Shown piece after piece: positions 18,239 through 27,498 of a DNA stretch of 32,946 nucleotides. How positions within the stretch are numbered: the stretch's first letter is position 1; each line of letters starts with the position of its first letter. This stretch comes from Prevotella sp. (GTDB lineage Bacteria > Bacteroidota > Bacteroidia > Bacteroidales > Bacteroidaceae): NCBI GenBank assembly GCA_016284635.1, contig JAEEPF010000022.1:1-32946 (forward strand). The letters are read 5' to 3'. The notes beneath the pieces are model-generated. The model was not told the DNA's origin, did not search any database, and saw nothing but the letters and a program-made list of their open reading frames with translations. Position numbers and translations under genes: made by a program.

Positions 18239-21200
18239 GGAGTTAGGAGTAAAGGAGAGAAGGAGTAAAGGAGAGTTGAGAGGGAAACACGCGGTCATAT
18301 GGCTATTGGGCGCCTTCATGCTGATGATGGCGTGTACGCCTGCGTCCCTGAGGTCGGATAAGAACCGCGAGAAAGGGGAGGAAAACGGAGCAGCTGCTGT
18401 TATACAGCAGCAAACCCAACAGGCTGCACCGATAAAACAGATGCCTGCGCTGCCAGATGTCAATGTGGCAATTCCAAGGGCCGATAGTCTGTTCCTGACA
18501 GAGATTTCTAATCATGAGATGCCGGAGGATAGCCTATTGACTGACGAGGTGTCCCGCGACAGCGTGCAGGCGGCGGTCGACGTGATCCGCGACGGCTTCA
18601 CGAAGGGCGACTCGCTGGTGATGCCGGCATCTCCCACGACGGTGCTCCAGGAGGCAGCAGCCAAACTGAAGCGCGACACGACGACGATGGACTCACTCGA
18701 ACTGGCCATCTGGAAGCACAATAAGGCTGTGGATGACTCGCTGGCTCTCGACAGCATCAACCGTAGCCGGAAAAGCGGCATCGACTCACCGGTGGAGTAT
18801 TCCGCCAACGACTCGCTGACCTACGAGGCCATCATCTCGCAGGCCAGGCTGTATGGCGACTCGAAGGTGAAGTACCAGAATATGGATCTGGCGAGTGAGA
18901 AGATCTTCATGAGCCTCGACAGTAATATCGTGCATGCGGAGGGTAGGCTCGACTCGACCACACAGCAGACCATCGGCTCGCCGGTGTTCAAAATGGGCAG
19001 CGACGAGTATCAGACGGGTCCGATGTCGTTCAACTTCAAGTCGAAGAAGGGCTTGATCAAGGATGTGTACACCCAACAGGACGACGGATTCCTGACCAGT
19101 GAGATATCGAAGCGCGGGCCTGACGGGGAGATGTATCTGCAGCACGGCCGCTATACGACCTGTGATGATCCGCATCCGGACTTCTATCTGGCGATGTCGC
19201 GTGCGAAGGTGCGGCCAGGAAAGGACGTGGTGTTCGGACCCACTTATCTTGTCGTGGCTGACGTGCCGTTACCGTTAGCTGTTCCCTACGGCTTCTTCCC
19301 CTTCACGAAGAGTTACTCCAGCGGACTGATCATGCCTACATATGGTGACGAGTCGGATAAGGGCTTCTATCTGCGTGACGGCGGCTATTATTTCGCCATC
19401 AGCGACAAGATGGACTTGAAGTTGCTGGGTGAGATTTATACGAAAGGCTCGTGGGGTGTTACTGCCACATCGAACTATCGGAAGCGCTACCGTTTCAGCG
19501 GCAGCTTCCTCATCAGTTACCAGAACTCCATCAGGGGCGAGAAGAATATGCCCGACTACCTGAAGACAACGGACCTCAAGTTGAATTGGAACCACACCCA
19601 GGACACGAAGGCCAATCCCTACCGCTCGTTCAATGCCCGCGTGAACTACTCCTCGACGTCCTATGACGCCAACAACCTCACCTCGATGTATAACCCCACA
19701 ACGAGGACGCAGTCGACGCGTACGTCGGCCGTGGGTTTTAATACGGGCTTCTCCAGCATCGGAATGTCAATCAACTCCTCATTCAACCTCACGCAGAACA
19801 TGCGCGACTCGACCCTGAGCGTAGAATTGCCAACGCTCGGCGTAACGATCTCACAGTTCTATCCCTTCAAACGGAAGAAGGCTGCGGGATCGGCTAAGTG
19901 GTATGAGAAGATCTCTATGTCTTATACTGGTACCTTCAAGAACCAGATTACCAACGTGAAGGAGGATCGGATTCTGCACACCAGCCTGGCCAAGGACTGG
20001 CAGAACGGTATGCAGCACACCATTCCCATCAAGGCTACCTTTTTGGCTTTTGGCTATCTGAATATCACCCCCAGTGTTAACTTCACCGACCGTACGCTGT
20101 TCAGGCGGGCTGAGAAATACTGGGACACTGACGCGCAGAAGGAGATAACGGACACGGTGACGGGATTCTATAATGTCTACGATTGGAACTTGTCACTCAA
20201 TGTCGACACGAAGCTCTATGGTTTCTATACCCCCAGCCGCAAACTCTTTGGCGATAAGATACAGGCCATCCGTCACGTCGTCACACCGTCTATCGGCTTC
20301 AGTTACGCACCGGACTTCGGCGACCCCTGTTACGGTTACTATAAGACCTATCAGAAGACGGATGCCGACGGTAATGTGTCGTATGTGGAGTACTCGCCCT
20401 ACGACATCTGTATCTACCGTGCTCCGAGCAAGGGTATGCGAGGAGAGGTCAGTTTCGACCTGAAGAACAACGTGGAGATGAAGGTCAAGTCTGACAAGGA
20501 TACGACAGGCTTCAAGAAGATCAGCCTGATCGACGAACTCTCGGCACACATGTCGTACAACTTCGCTGCGGACATCCGGCCGTTGAGTGACCTGAGAACC
20601 AACTTGAGACTGAAACTCACGAAATCGTATACACTGAATATTGCTGCCCAGTTCGCCTCGTATGTATATGAGGCCGACAGTGTGGGCGCCACGCCGCGAG
20701 TGAGTGAGCACACCACCTACTGGGGTCAGGGCAAGTGGGGACGCTGGCAGGGCATATCGCAAAATCTCGACTACAACCTGAACAACGAAAAGGTGATCAA
20801 GCTGTTTAAGCGCCTCACAGGTCAGAAGGTTGACGACGACAAGGACAAGAAGAAACGTAAGCAGGAGGACGATGATGATGAATGGGACACGGTGGACAGC
20901 AACGTGGACCTCGAAGCGGAGAAGGCGACGCACGCCAGGAATGAGAAGTCTAAGGCGGATACTGATGAGGATGGCTATATGAAGTTCAAGATGCCCTGGA
21001 GCCTGCATCTCGGCTACACCATCTCCATAAATGAGGACAGGGACAACAAGAAGTTCAACTACAACACGATGCGCTATCCCTACAAGATCAGCCAGACGCT
21101 GAACCTCAGCGGTAACTTGCAACTGAGCGACGGATGGAACATCGCCTTCAATTCCGGCTACGACTTCGACAACAAGAAGATCGCGATGACGCGTATGTCG

Positions 21201-21359
21201 CTCTCCCGCGACCTGCACTGTTTCAGTATGTCGTGCGACGTGATGCTGGCGCCTTACACCAGTTATAACTTCTCCTTCCGTTGTAATGCCTCGACGCTGA
21301 CCGATGCCCTGAAGTACGACAAGCGTTCCGGCAACACCAACGCCGTGCAGTGGTATTGA
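18231..21359 (+). CDS. lptD: LPS assembly outer membrane protein LptD
   Basis: AIISQARLYGDSKVKYQNMDLASEKIFM..HAEGRLDSTT...MSFNFKSKKGLIKDVYTQQDDGFLTSE...YTTCDDPHPDFYLAMSRAKV...PLPLAVPYGFFPFTKSYSSGLIMPTYGDE: LptD/OstA plus beta-barrel. True start probably downstream of the annotated ATG. Confidence 0.92.
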   Translation: MSKELGVKERRSKGELRGKHAVIWLLGAFMLMMACTPASLRSDKNREKGEENGAAAVIQQQTQQAAPIKQMPALPDVNVAIPRADSLFLTEISNHEMPEDSLLTDEVSRDSVQAAVDVIRDGFTKGDSLVMPASPTTVLQEAAAKLKRDTTTMDSLELAIWKHNKAVDDSLALDSINRSRKSGIDSPVEYSANDSLTYEAIISQARLYGDSKVKYQNMDLASEKIFMSLDSNIVHAEGRLDSTTQQTIGSPVFKMGSDEYQTGPMSFNFKSKKGLIKDVYTQQDDGFLTSEISKRGPDGEMYLQHGRYTTCDDPHPDFYLAMSRAKVRPGKDVVFGPTYLVVADVPLPLAVPYGFFPFTKSYSSGLIMPTYGDESDKGFYLRDGGYYFAISDKMDLKLLGEIYTKGSWGVTATSNYRKRYRFSGSFLISYQNSIRGEKNMPDYLKTTDLKLNWNHTQDTKANPYRSFNARVNYSSTSYDANNLTSMYNPTTRTQSTRTSAVGFNTGFSSIGMSINSSFNLTQNMRDSTLSVELPTLGVTISQFYPFKRKKAAGSAKWYEKISMSYTGTFKNQITNVKEDRILHTSLAKDWQNGMQHTIPIKATFLAFGYLNITPSVNFTDRTLFRRAEKYWDTDAQKEITDTVTGFYNVYDWNLSLNVDTKLYGFYTPSRKLFGDKIQAIRHVVTPSIGFSYAPDFGDPCYGYYKTYQKTDADGNVSYVEYSPYDICIYRAPSKGMRGEVSFDLKNNVEMKVKSDKDTTGFKKISLIDELSAHMSYNFAADIRPLSDLRTNLRLKLTKSYTLNIAAQFASYVYEADSVGATPRVSEHTTYWGQGKWGRWQGISQNLDYNLNNEKVIKLFKRLTGQKVDDDKDKKKRKQEDDDDEWDTVDSNVDLEAEKATHARNEKSKADTDEDGYMKFKMPWSLHLGYTISINEDRDNKKFNYNTMRYPYKISQTLNLSGNLQLSDGWNIAFNSGYDFDNKKIAMTRMSLSRDLHCFSMSCDVMLAPYTSYNFSFRCNASTLTDALKYDKRSGNTNAVQWY
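18232..18275 (+). repeat. 7/8-nt tandem repeat at the HD/lptD junction
   Basis: GAGTAAG GAGTTAG GAGTAAAG GAGAGAAG GAGTAAAG GAGAG; contains the HD-gene stop codon. Confidence 0.85.
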
Positions 21360-21374
21360 CGCCGCAGTAATCAT

Positions 21375-21412
21375 AAAGTTCAAAGTTCAAAGTTTAAAGT
21401 TCAAAGTTCAAA
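21375..21412 (+). repeat. Heptanucleotide tandem repeat (AAAGTTC)x5
   Basis: AAAGTTC AAAGTTC AAAGTTT AAAGTTC AAAGTTC AAA between lptD and kefB-like gene. Confidence 0.95.
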
Positions 21413-21416
21413 ATAC

Positions 21417-23675
21417 ATGTCAGAGATTCCTGAATTGATTAATGACCTTGCGCTCATCCTTGTGGTGGCAGGCATTGTGACACTGATTTTCAAGCGGCTC
21501 AAGCAACCGTTAGTGCTGGGATATATCGTTGCCGGTTTCCTGGTCAGTCCCAATATGCCCTACACGGCATCGGTGGTCGATCACGCCAGCGTGCACCTCT
21601 GGGCAGACATCGGCGTGATGTTCCTGTTGTTCTCGTTGGGTCTCGACTTCTCGTTCAAGAAGATCCTGAAGATGGGTGCCTCGCCGATCATCTCCACCTG
21701 TACCATCATCTTCTTTATGTCGATGCTGGGTGTGTTGGTGGGTCAGGCTTTCCACTGGAGCAAGATGGACTGCATCTTCCTCGGCGGTATGCTGGCGATG
21801 TCATCGACGACGATCATCTATAAAGCCTTCGACGACCTGGGACTGCGACAGCAGCAGTTCGCCGGAATGGTGATGAGCGTGCTGATACTGGAGGATATCC
21901 TCGCCATTGTGATGATGGTGATGCTGAGTGCCGTCGCCAGCGGCAATGACTTGGAAGGCGGTCAGATGATTGAGGCCATCATGAAGATTGCCTTCTTCCT
22001 AATCCTCTGGCTCGTGGTGGGTATCTTTGCCATCCCGCTGTTCCTCCGTCGAGTGCGCAGTCTCATCAATAACGAGGTGCTGCTGGTGGTGTCGCTGGGA
22101 CTCTGCTGTGCGATGGCTGTGTTCTCTACGAAGGTGGGCTTCAGCTCGGCTTTCGGCGCGTTTATCATGGGTAGCATTCTGGCAGAGACGGTCGAGGCAG
22201 AGCGCATCGAGAAACTGGTGGAGCCGGTGAAGAACCTCTTTGGTGCCATCTTCTTTGTGTCGGTGGGTATGCTCGTCGATCCGAAGATCCTGGTAGACTA
22301 TGCCCTGCCTATCCTGTTGCTGGTGCTGACGATTCTCGTAGGTCAGGCGGTCTTCGGCACGATATCGTTTATGCTGGGTGGTGAGTCGCTGAAGTCGGCC
22401 ATGCGCTGTGGATTCTCGATGGCGCAAATTGGTGAGTTCTCGTTCATCATCGCCTCGCTGGGCCTGTCGCTGGGAGTCATCAGCGATTTCCTCTATCCTG
22501 TGGTCGTGGCTGTGTCTGTCACCACCACGTTCCTTACGCCGTATATGATCCGTCTGGCTACGCCGGCATACAACAGACTCGAACGGCATCTGCCCAAGAA
22601 ACTGATCCTGTCGCTGAACCATCTGTCGATGAGTCATGAGCACACACAGCAGCAGAGCAACTGGAAGCGGTTGCTGACGCAGATGACCATCAATACCATA
22701 GTCTATTCTATTCTTTCGTCGGCGGCCATCGCTTTGATGTTCACCTTCGCACTGCCCTTTATGCACACGCTGCTGCCTGGACAGGAACTGCGGCCATACG
22801 CCAATGCCATCACGGGCATCCTGACGATCATCATCATCGCACCGTTCCTGCGGGCAATGGTGATGAAGAAGAACAAAAGCGAAGAGTTCAAGGCGCTGTG
22901 GGCAGAGAGCAACCGTAACCGTCTGCCGCTGCTCTTCACCATCCTCGTGCGTGTGATTATTGCTGTGGCTTTCATCTTCTATGTGTGCAACTATCTGACG
23001 CACTTCGCCAGTGCCCTGCTGATCTGCTTTGGCATCGTCGTCGTGGTGGGCATAGTATTCTCCCGTTGGATCAAGCATCGAAGCATCACGCTCGAACGCC
23101 TCTTCATCCAGAACCTGCGTTCACGGGAGATCGAGGCACAGGTGCACGGCAAGAAGCGTCCGTTGTATGAGGGACGTCTGCTCGACCGTGATGTCCATAT
23201 CGCTGACTTTGAGGTGCCTGCGGATTCACTGTGGATGGGTCAGTCGCTGAAGCAGTTGAACCTGGGACAGAAGTATGGCGTGCTGATCAGCAGTATCATG
23301 CGTGGTGGGCGACGGGTGAACATCCCTGATGGCGATTATGTCGTTTTCCCCTACGATGTGCTCCAGGCGATTGGTAGCGACGCGCAGTTCACGACATTCC
23401 GCGATGCGCTCGAAAAGGAACGCTTCGGCGAGGATCCGGATGTGGAGATGCGCGAGATGAAACTGCGTCAGCTGGTCATTGGCAGCGACAGTCCGTTCAT
23501 CGGCAAGACGCTCATCGAGAGTGGCATCCGCGACCTCTACAGTTGTATGGTCGTCGGCTTGGAGGAGGGAAAGGAGAGCCTGTCCGCTTTCCGTCCGAAC
23601 CGCCGCTTCCAGGAAGGAGACATCATCTGGGTGGTTGGTGAACTGGAGGCGCTCGATGCCCTAATGAAGGCGTAG
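21417..23675 (+). CDS. CPA2 family cation/proton antiporter (KefB-like) with TrkA-C domains
   Basis: LKQPLVLGYIVAGFLVSP..DIGVMFLLFSLGLDFSFKK..SSTTIIYKAFDDLGLR...SFIIASLGLSLGV; C-terminal TrkA-C-like LRQLVIGSDSPFIGKTLIESGIRDLYSCMVVGLEEGKESLSAFRPNRRFQEGDIIWVVGE. Confidence 0.93.
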   Translation: MSEIPELINDLALILVVAGIVTLIFKRLKQPLVLGYIVAGFLVSPNMPYTASVVDHASVHLWADIGVMFLLFSLGLDFSFKKILKMGASPIISTCTIIFFMSMLGVLVGQAFHWSKMDCIFLGGMLAMSSTTIIYKAFDDLGLRQQQFAGMVMSVLILEDILAIVMMVMLSAVASGNDLEGGQMIEAIMKIAFFLILWLVVGIFAIPLFLRRVRSLINNEVLLVVSLGLCCAMAVFSTKVGFSSAFGAFIMGSILAETVEAERIEKLVEPVKNLFGAIFFVSVGMLVDPKILVDYALPILLLVLTILVGQAVFGTISFMLGGESLKSAMRCGFSMAQIGEFSFIIASLGLSLGVISDFLYPVVVAVSVTTTFLTPYMIRLATPAYNRLERHLPKKLILSLNHLSMSHEHTQQQSNWKRLLTQMTINTIVYSILSSAAIALMFTFALPFMHTLLPGQELRPYANAITGILTIIIIAPFLRAMVMKKNKSEEFKALWAESNRNRLPLLFTILVRVIIAVAFIFYVCNYLTHFASALLICFGIVVVVGIVFSRWIKHRSITLERLFIQNLRSREIEAQVHGKKRPLYEGRLLDRDVHIADFEVPADSLWMGQSLKQLNLGQKYGVLISSIMRGGRRVNIPDGDYVVFPYDVLQAIGSDAQFTTFRDALEKERFGEDPDVEMREMKLRQLVIGSDSPFIGKTLIESGIRDLYSCMVVGLEEGKESLSAFRPNRRFQEGDIIWVVGELEALDALMKA

Positions 23676-23677
23676 AC

Positions 23678-23712
23678 CTCCTGACTCCAGACTCCTGACT
23701 CCTGGCTCCTCA
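23678..23712. repeat. Heptanucleotide tandem repeat (CTCCTGA-like)x5
   Basis: CTCCTGA CTCCAGA CTCCTGA CTCCTGG CTCCTCA; the last unit supplies the pepT stop codon. Confidence 0.95.
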
Positions 23713-24990
23713 AAGATTAAACCCCGCCGTCAGTTCACAGATCCTGACAATCACCTCGACGGCCTTCTGCATCGACTGTATGCTCACAAACTCATACGGG
23801 CCGTGGAAGTTCACGCCGCCGGCGAAGATGTTGGGGCAGGGGAGACCGCGGAATGACAGTTGGGCACCGTCTGTACCCCCACGGATGGGCTTCACCTTTG
23901 GAGCCACACCGCAGTCCTGCATGGCGTGCAGCACGAGGTCGATGACGTGCATCTGAGGATCGATCTTCTCCTTCATGTTGTAGTATTGGTCAGAGACTTC
24001 GCAGGTGACCGTTCCCTCGCCGTATGTCTCGTTCATCTGCTCTGCGCACTTCTGGATCGTGCGCTTGCGGTCTTCGAAGCGTTCACGGTCGTGGTCGCGA
24101 ATGATGTAGTTCAGTTTGGCGTTTTCCACGTTGGCCTGCATACCTGTCAGGTGGTAGAAACCCTGGTAGCCTTCCGTCTGCTCAGGTGTCTCTTCTGCCG
24201 GCAGCATCGCCACGAACTCTGCCGCCAGACGACAGGCATTCACCATCTTACCCTTCGCATAGCCCGGATGCACGCTTACACCTTTTATATATATCTTAGC
24301 GCTGGCAGCGTTGAAGTTCTCAAACTCCAGTTCGCCCACGTCGCCGCCGTCCATCGTATAGGCCCAGTCGCAGCCGAATTTATCCACATCGAAGTGGTGG
24401 GCGCCCATGCCGATCTCCTCGTCAGGATTGAAGGCGATGCGGATGTCGCCGTGCTTTACTTCTGGATGATCCCTCAGCCAGCACATCGCCTCGACGATCT
24501 CTGCGATGCCCGCCTTGTCGTCAGCGCCCAAGAGCGTTTGGCCGTCAGTCACGATGAGGTCTTCGCCTATATGGCTCAGCAACTCCGGGAATCGCTGTGG
24601 CGACATGATGATTTGATCTCCTTCTCTACTTACTCCTTCTCTCCTTACTCCTAACAATATCTCCGATCCGTCGTAGTTGCGCACGATCTGTGGCTTGATG
24701 TCTGCTCCTGAGCAGTCTGGGCTCGTGTCGTAATGTGAGATAAAGCCGATGGTGGGAATCGGTTGTGATGATTTGCTATCCGCCCCTTTCATGTTCGACT
24801 TCAACGTGGCATAGAGATAGCCCTTGTCGTCGAGCTCGACGTTGCTCAAGCTCTCGTGTTCCAGTTCCTTTTTCAGGTACTCCGCAAACACCAGTTGTTT
24901 GGCGGTACTCGGCACCGTCTGGCTGTCCTCAGCCGACTGCGTGTCAAACTTCGTGTAATTTAAAAATCTTTCTGTAATATCCATTGTCAT
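23710..24990 (-). CDS. pepT: Peptidase T
   Basis: [13 protein letters not shown]...[27 protein letters not shown]...[14 protein letters not shown]...[19 protein letters not shown]...[21 protein letters not shown]. Confidence 0.97.
   Translation of the reverse strand: MTMDITERFLNYTKFDTQSAEDSQTVPSTAKQLVFAEYLKKELEHESLSNVELDDKGYLYATLKSNMKGADSKSSQPIPTIGFISHYDTSPDCSGADIKPQIVRNYDGSEILLGVRREGVSREGDQIIMSPQRFPELLSHIGEDLIVTDGQTLLGADDKAGIAEIVEAMCWLRDHPEVKHGDIRIAFNPDEEIGMGAHHFDVDKFGCDWAYTMDGGDVGELEFENFNAASAKIYIKGVSVHPGYAKGKMVNACRLAAEFVAMLPAEETPEQTEGYQGFYHLTGMQANVENAKLNYIIRDHDRERFEDRKRTIQKCAEQMNETYGEGTVTCEVSDQYYNMKEKIDPQMHVIDLVLHAMQDCGVAPKVKPIRGGTDGAQLSFRGLPCPNIFAGGVNFHGPYEFVSIQSMQKAVEVIVRICELTAGFNL
24618..24654 (-). 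repeat. 7/8-nt tandem repeat inside pepT
   Basis: CTCCTTCT CTACTTA CTCCTTCT CTCCTTA CTCCTAA. Its reverse complement closely matches the 18243 repeat. It encodes [14 protein letters not shown]. Confidence 0.9.
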
Positions 24991-25014
24991 TTATCATTCA
25001 TCATTTATCATTCA
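24987..25014. repeat. Heptanucleotide tandem repeat (TCATTYA)x4
   Basis: TCATTTA TCATTCA TCATTTA TCATTCA between pepT and the GH3 gene; contributes the GH3 stop and the annotated pepT ATG. Confidence 0.95.
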
Positions 25015-27316
25015 GGCCGTAGGCCGCATTGACAGTAAGCACGGTCTTCTTCAGATGCTTCAGACTGCTGTCCGGACCAATCATGATCTCAAACTCGCCA
25101 GGCTCCAACACGTATTCGAGGCTGCTGTTGTAGAACTTCAGCAGGTCGTCGGTAATCTCAAACGTCACTTCCTTGCTCTCACCCTTCTTCAGATGGATGC
25201 GCTGGAAACCTTTCAGTTCCTTGACGGGACGAGTGATGCTGGCCACGACGTCGTGAATATAAAGCTGTACGATTTCTACGCCGTCATAGTCACCTGTGTT
25301 GGTGACCGTCACGGATGCCTTACGCCCGTCGAGGCGGATGTCGCTGTATTCGAAGTTGGTATAGCTCAGCCCGAATCCGAAGGGGAACAGCGGGTCGTTG
25401 CGCACGTCGAAGTAGTTGCTGGCGAATTTCGAGAAAGTGCTTTGGCTTTCTCCCACGGGCCTTCCTGTCGGTAAATAGTTATAGTATAGCGGCTCCTGTC
25501 CTGTGGCCTGAGGCATCGAGGTGGTAAGCTTGCCGCAGGGCACCTTGTCGCCGAAGAGCACGTCGCAGATGGCATCGCCGGCCTCACTGCCGCCGAACCA
25601 AACCTGCAGGATGGCTGGCACGTGATTGTTCTCCCATGTCAGCACCGTCGGACGGCCAGCGAAGTTCAGCACCACCAGGGGCTTGCCTAATGCGAGCAGG
25701 GCCTCTAACAGCTCCCGCTGTGTATCGAAGATCTCCAGCGTAGCACGGCTGCTGCACTCGCCGCTCATCTCTGCCGACTCTCCCATCGCGCAGACGATGA
25801 CGTCGGCATCACGGGCGATCTGAAGGGCCTCACGTTTCAACTGTTCTGCATCCTTGAAAGGTGTCTGACGGTAGAATCCGCCGTCCTTCTGCAGGGTGGA
25901 GTCGCTGGTGAAGTTGCAGCCTTGTGCATAACTGACCGTCGCCTTGCCTGCCAGCGCCTTCTCCATCGCCTCTTTAAGCGTGGCATAGCGCTCGTTGGTG
26001 GCTGTTGGTGCCCAGGTGCCTGCCATGTTGATGCGGTTGTCGGCCATCGGTCCGATGAGCGCGATCTTCCCCTGCTTCTTCAGCGGCAGCACCTTTTCAT
26101 TATTTAATGTTTTAATTCTTTCATTTTTCAGCAGCACGAACGATTCCGCTGCCAGCTGGCGTGCTGCCTGTCTGTGCGCTGGGGTATAGATGTCCGTATC
26201 GTGGCGCTTGGGGTCGAGGAAACGGTAGGGGTTGTCAAACAAACCTAAGATGTATTTTGCCTCGAGCACGCGACGGCAGGCCTGATCGATCTCAGCCATC
26301 GTCACCTTGCCCTCTTTCAGCGACTGTTCGAGGGTGTTGATAAAGCCTTCGGCACACATGTCCATATCCGTGCCGGCTTTCAGGGCCAGCACCGAGGCCT
26401 GTTGCAGGTCGCCCAGCCCGTGCTTCGTGATCTCAGCGATGGCGCCGTAGTCTGTCACCACGAAACCATTCCATTCCCACTGCTTGCGCAGCACGTCGTC
26501 GATAAGCCATTTGTTGGCCGTTGCGGGTATGTAGTCAACGATGTTGAACGAGGTCATCACCGATCCTGCCCCAGCCTTGGCGGCTGCCTCATAGGGCGGG
26601 AAGAACTGGTTGTACATCCTCACGTGACTCATGTCCACCGTGTTATAGTCGCGCCCTGCCTCAGCTCCGCCGTAGAGGGCATAGTGCTTCACGCAGGCCA
26701 TCATGTTCTCTGGACCGTAGTTACCCTGATAACCCCTCACCAAAGCCTCAGCGATACGACTGCCCAAGAACGGATCCTCACCGTTGCCCTCTGCGATGCG
26801 GCCCCAACGGGCATCGAGGGCGATATCCACCATCGGACTGTAGGTCCAGCAGATGCCGTCGGCGGTGGCCTCCTTGGCGGCTATCCTCGCTGCCTGCTCA
26901 ATGGCCTCCAGATCCCAGCTGCACGATATGCCCAGAGGGATAGGGAAGATGGTCTCGTAGCCGTGAATCACGTCCATGCCTACGAGTACGGGAATGCCCA
27001 GACGACTTCTCTTCGCGGCGTCCTGCAACTGCCGGATACCTTCCACGCCCTTCTGGTTCAGCACGGTGCCTAACTTGCCCTGCTCTATCAATGATAGCAG
27101 CGGACTGTTCTTCAACTCTCCCGTCGTGGCTGAGGTGCCAGGCAACAGGTTCATCTGTCCGAGTTTCTCCTCGACGGTCATCCTCGACATCAGCTGGTCA
27201 ATAAACGCGTTCATCTTCTTCTGGTCTTGTGACGGACCGTCCTTCTGGTTTTGTGCCAGACCGTTCAGCCCGGCCAAGAGCACCAGCACTCCTAAGAATA
27301 GCCTTTTTAGTTTCAT
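25001..27316 (-). CDS. bglX: Glycoside hydrolase family 3 beta-glucosidase (BglX-like)
   Basis: MSRMTVEEKLGQMNLL..GIPVLVGMDVIHGYETIFPIPLG..DARWGRIAEGNGEDPFLGS..NGFVVTDYGAIAE..FNFAGRPTVLTWENNHVPAILQVWFGGSEAGDA; C-terminal FnIII-like domain; signal peptide. Confidence 0.95.
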   Translation of the reverse strand: MKLKRLFLGVLVLLAGLNGLAQNQKDGPSQDQKKMNAFIDQLMSRMTVEEKLGQMNLLPGTSATTGELKNSPLLSLIEQGKLGTVLNQKGVEGIRQLQDAAKRSRLGIPVLVGMDVIHGYETIFPIPLGISCSWDLEAIEQAARIAAKEATADGICWTYSPMVDIALDARWGRIAEGNGEDPFLGSRIAEALVRGYQGNYGPENMMACVKHYALYGGAEAGRDYNTVDMSHVRMYNQFFPPYEAAAKAGAGSVMTSFNIVDYIPATANKWLIDDVLRKQWEWNGFVVTDYGAIAEITKHGLGDLQQASVLALKAGTDMDMCAEGFINTLEQSLKEGKVTMAEIDQACRRVLEAKYILGLFDNPYRFLDPKRHDTDIYTPAHRQAARQLAAESFVLLKNERIKTLNNEKVLPLKKQGKIALIGPMADNRINMAGTWAPTATNERYATLKEAMEKALAGKATVSYAQGCNFTSDSTLQKDGGFYRQTPFKDAEQLKREALQIARDADVIVCAMGESAEMSGECSSRATLEIFDTQRELLEALLALGKPLVVLNFAGRPTVLTWENNHVPAILQVWFGGSEAGDAICDVLFGDKVPCGKLTTSMPQATGQEPLYYNYLPTGRPVGESQSTFSKFASNYFDVRNDPLFPFGFGLSYTNFEYSDIRLDGRKASVTVTNTGDYDGVEIVQLYIHDVVASITRPVKELKGFQRIHLKKGESKEVTFEITDDLLKFYNSSLEYVLEPGEFEIMIGPDSSLKHLKKTVLTVNAAYGLNDK

Positions 27317-27344
27317 ATCGATGGTCTTTTTGTCATTTATGGTG

Positions 27345-27376
27345 CAAAGGTACGAATAAGTGAGCGAATTGCCAAA
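27345..27376 (-). promoter_or_regulatory. Putative Bacteroidota promoter for the GH3 gene
   Basis: Minus strand TTTG (27373-27376), 20-nt spacer, TACCTTTG (27345-27352). Confidence 0.7.
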
Positions 27377-27444
27377 TTTATTTGGGCATTTCCGAACGTG
27401 AGTACCTTCGGCGAAGCCAAAGTTACAATTATTTTTTCATTTCC

Positions 27445-27475
27445 TTTGCTATTTGGGAAATAATTGCTACTTTTG
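27445..27475 (+). promoter_or_regulatory. Putative Bacteroidota promoter for the patatin gene
   Basis: TTTG 27445-27448, 19-nt spacer, TACTTTTG 27468-27475. Confidence 0.7.
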
Positions 27476-27498
27476 TGCCTTCAAACAGAAAAGCAGAT

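Noticed and set aside
20193-21383. 396-aa minus-strand ORF opposite lptD
   Set aside because: Antisense to a clear LptD coding region, low-complexity Val/Leu/Arg composition, no recognisable motif.
21999-23078. 359-aa minus-strand ORF opposite the KefB-like gene
   Set aside because: Charge-rich antisense translation of transmembrane codons, no family resemblance.
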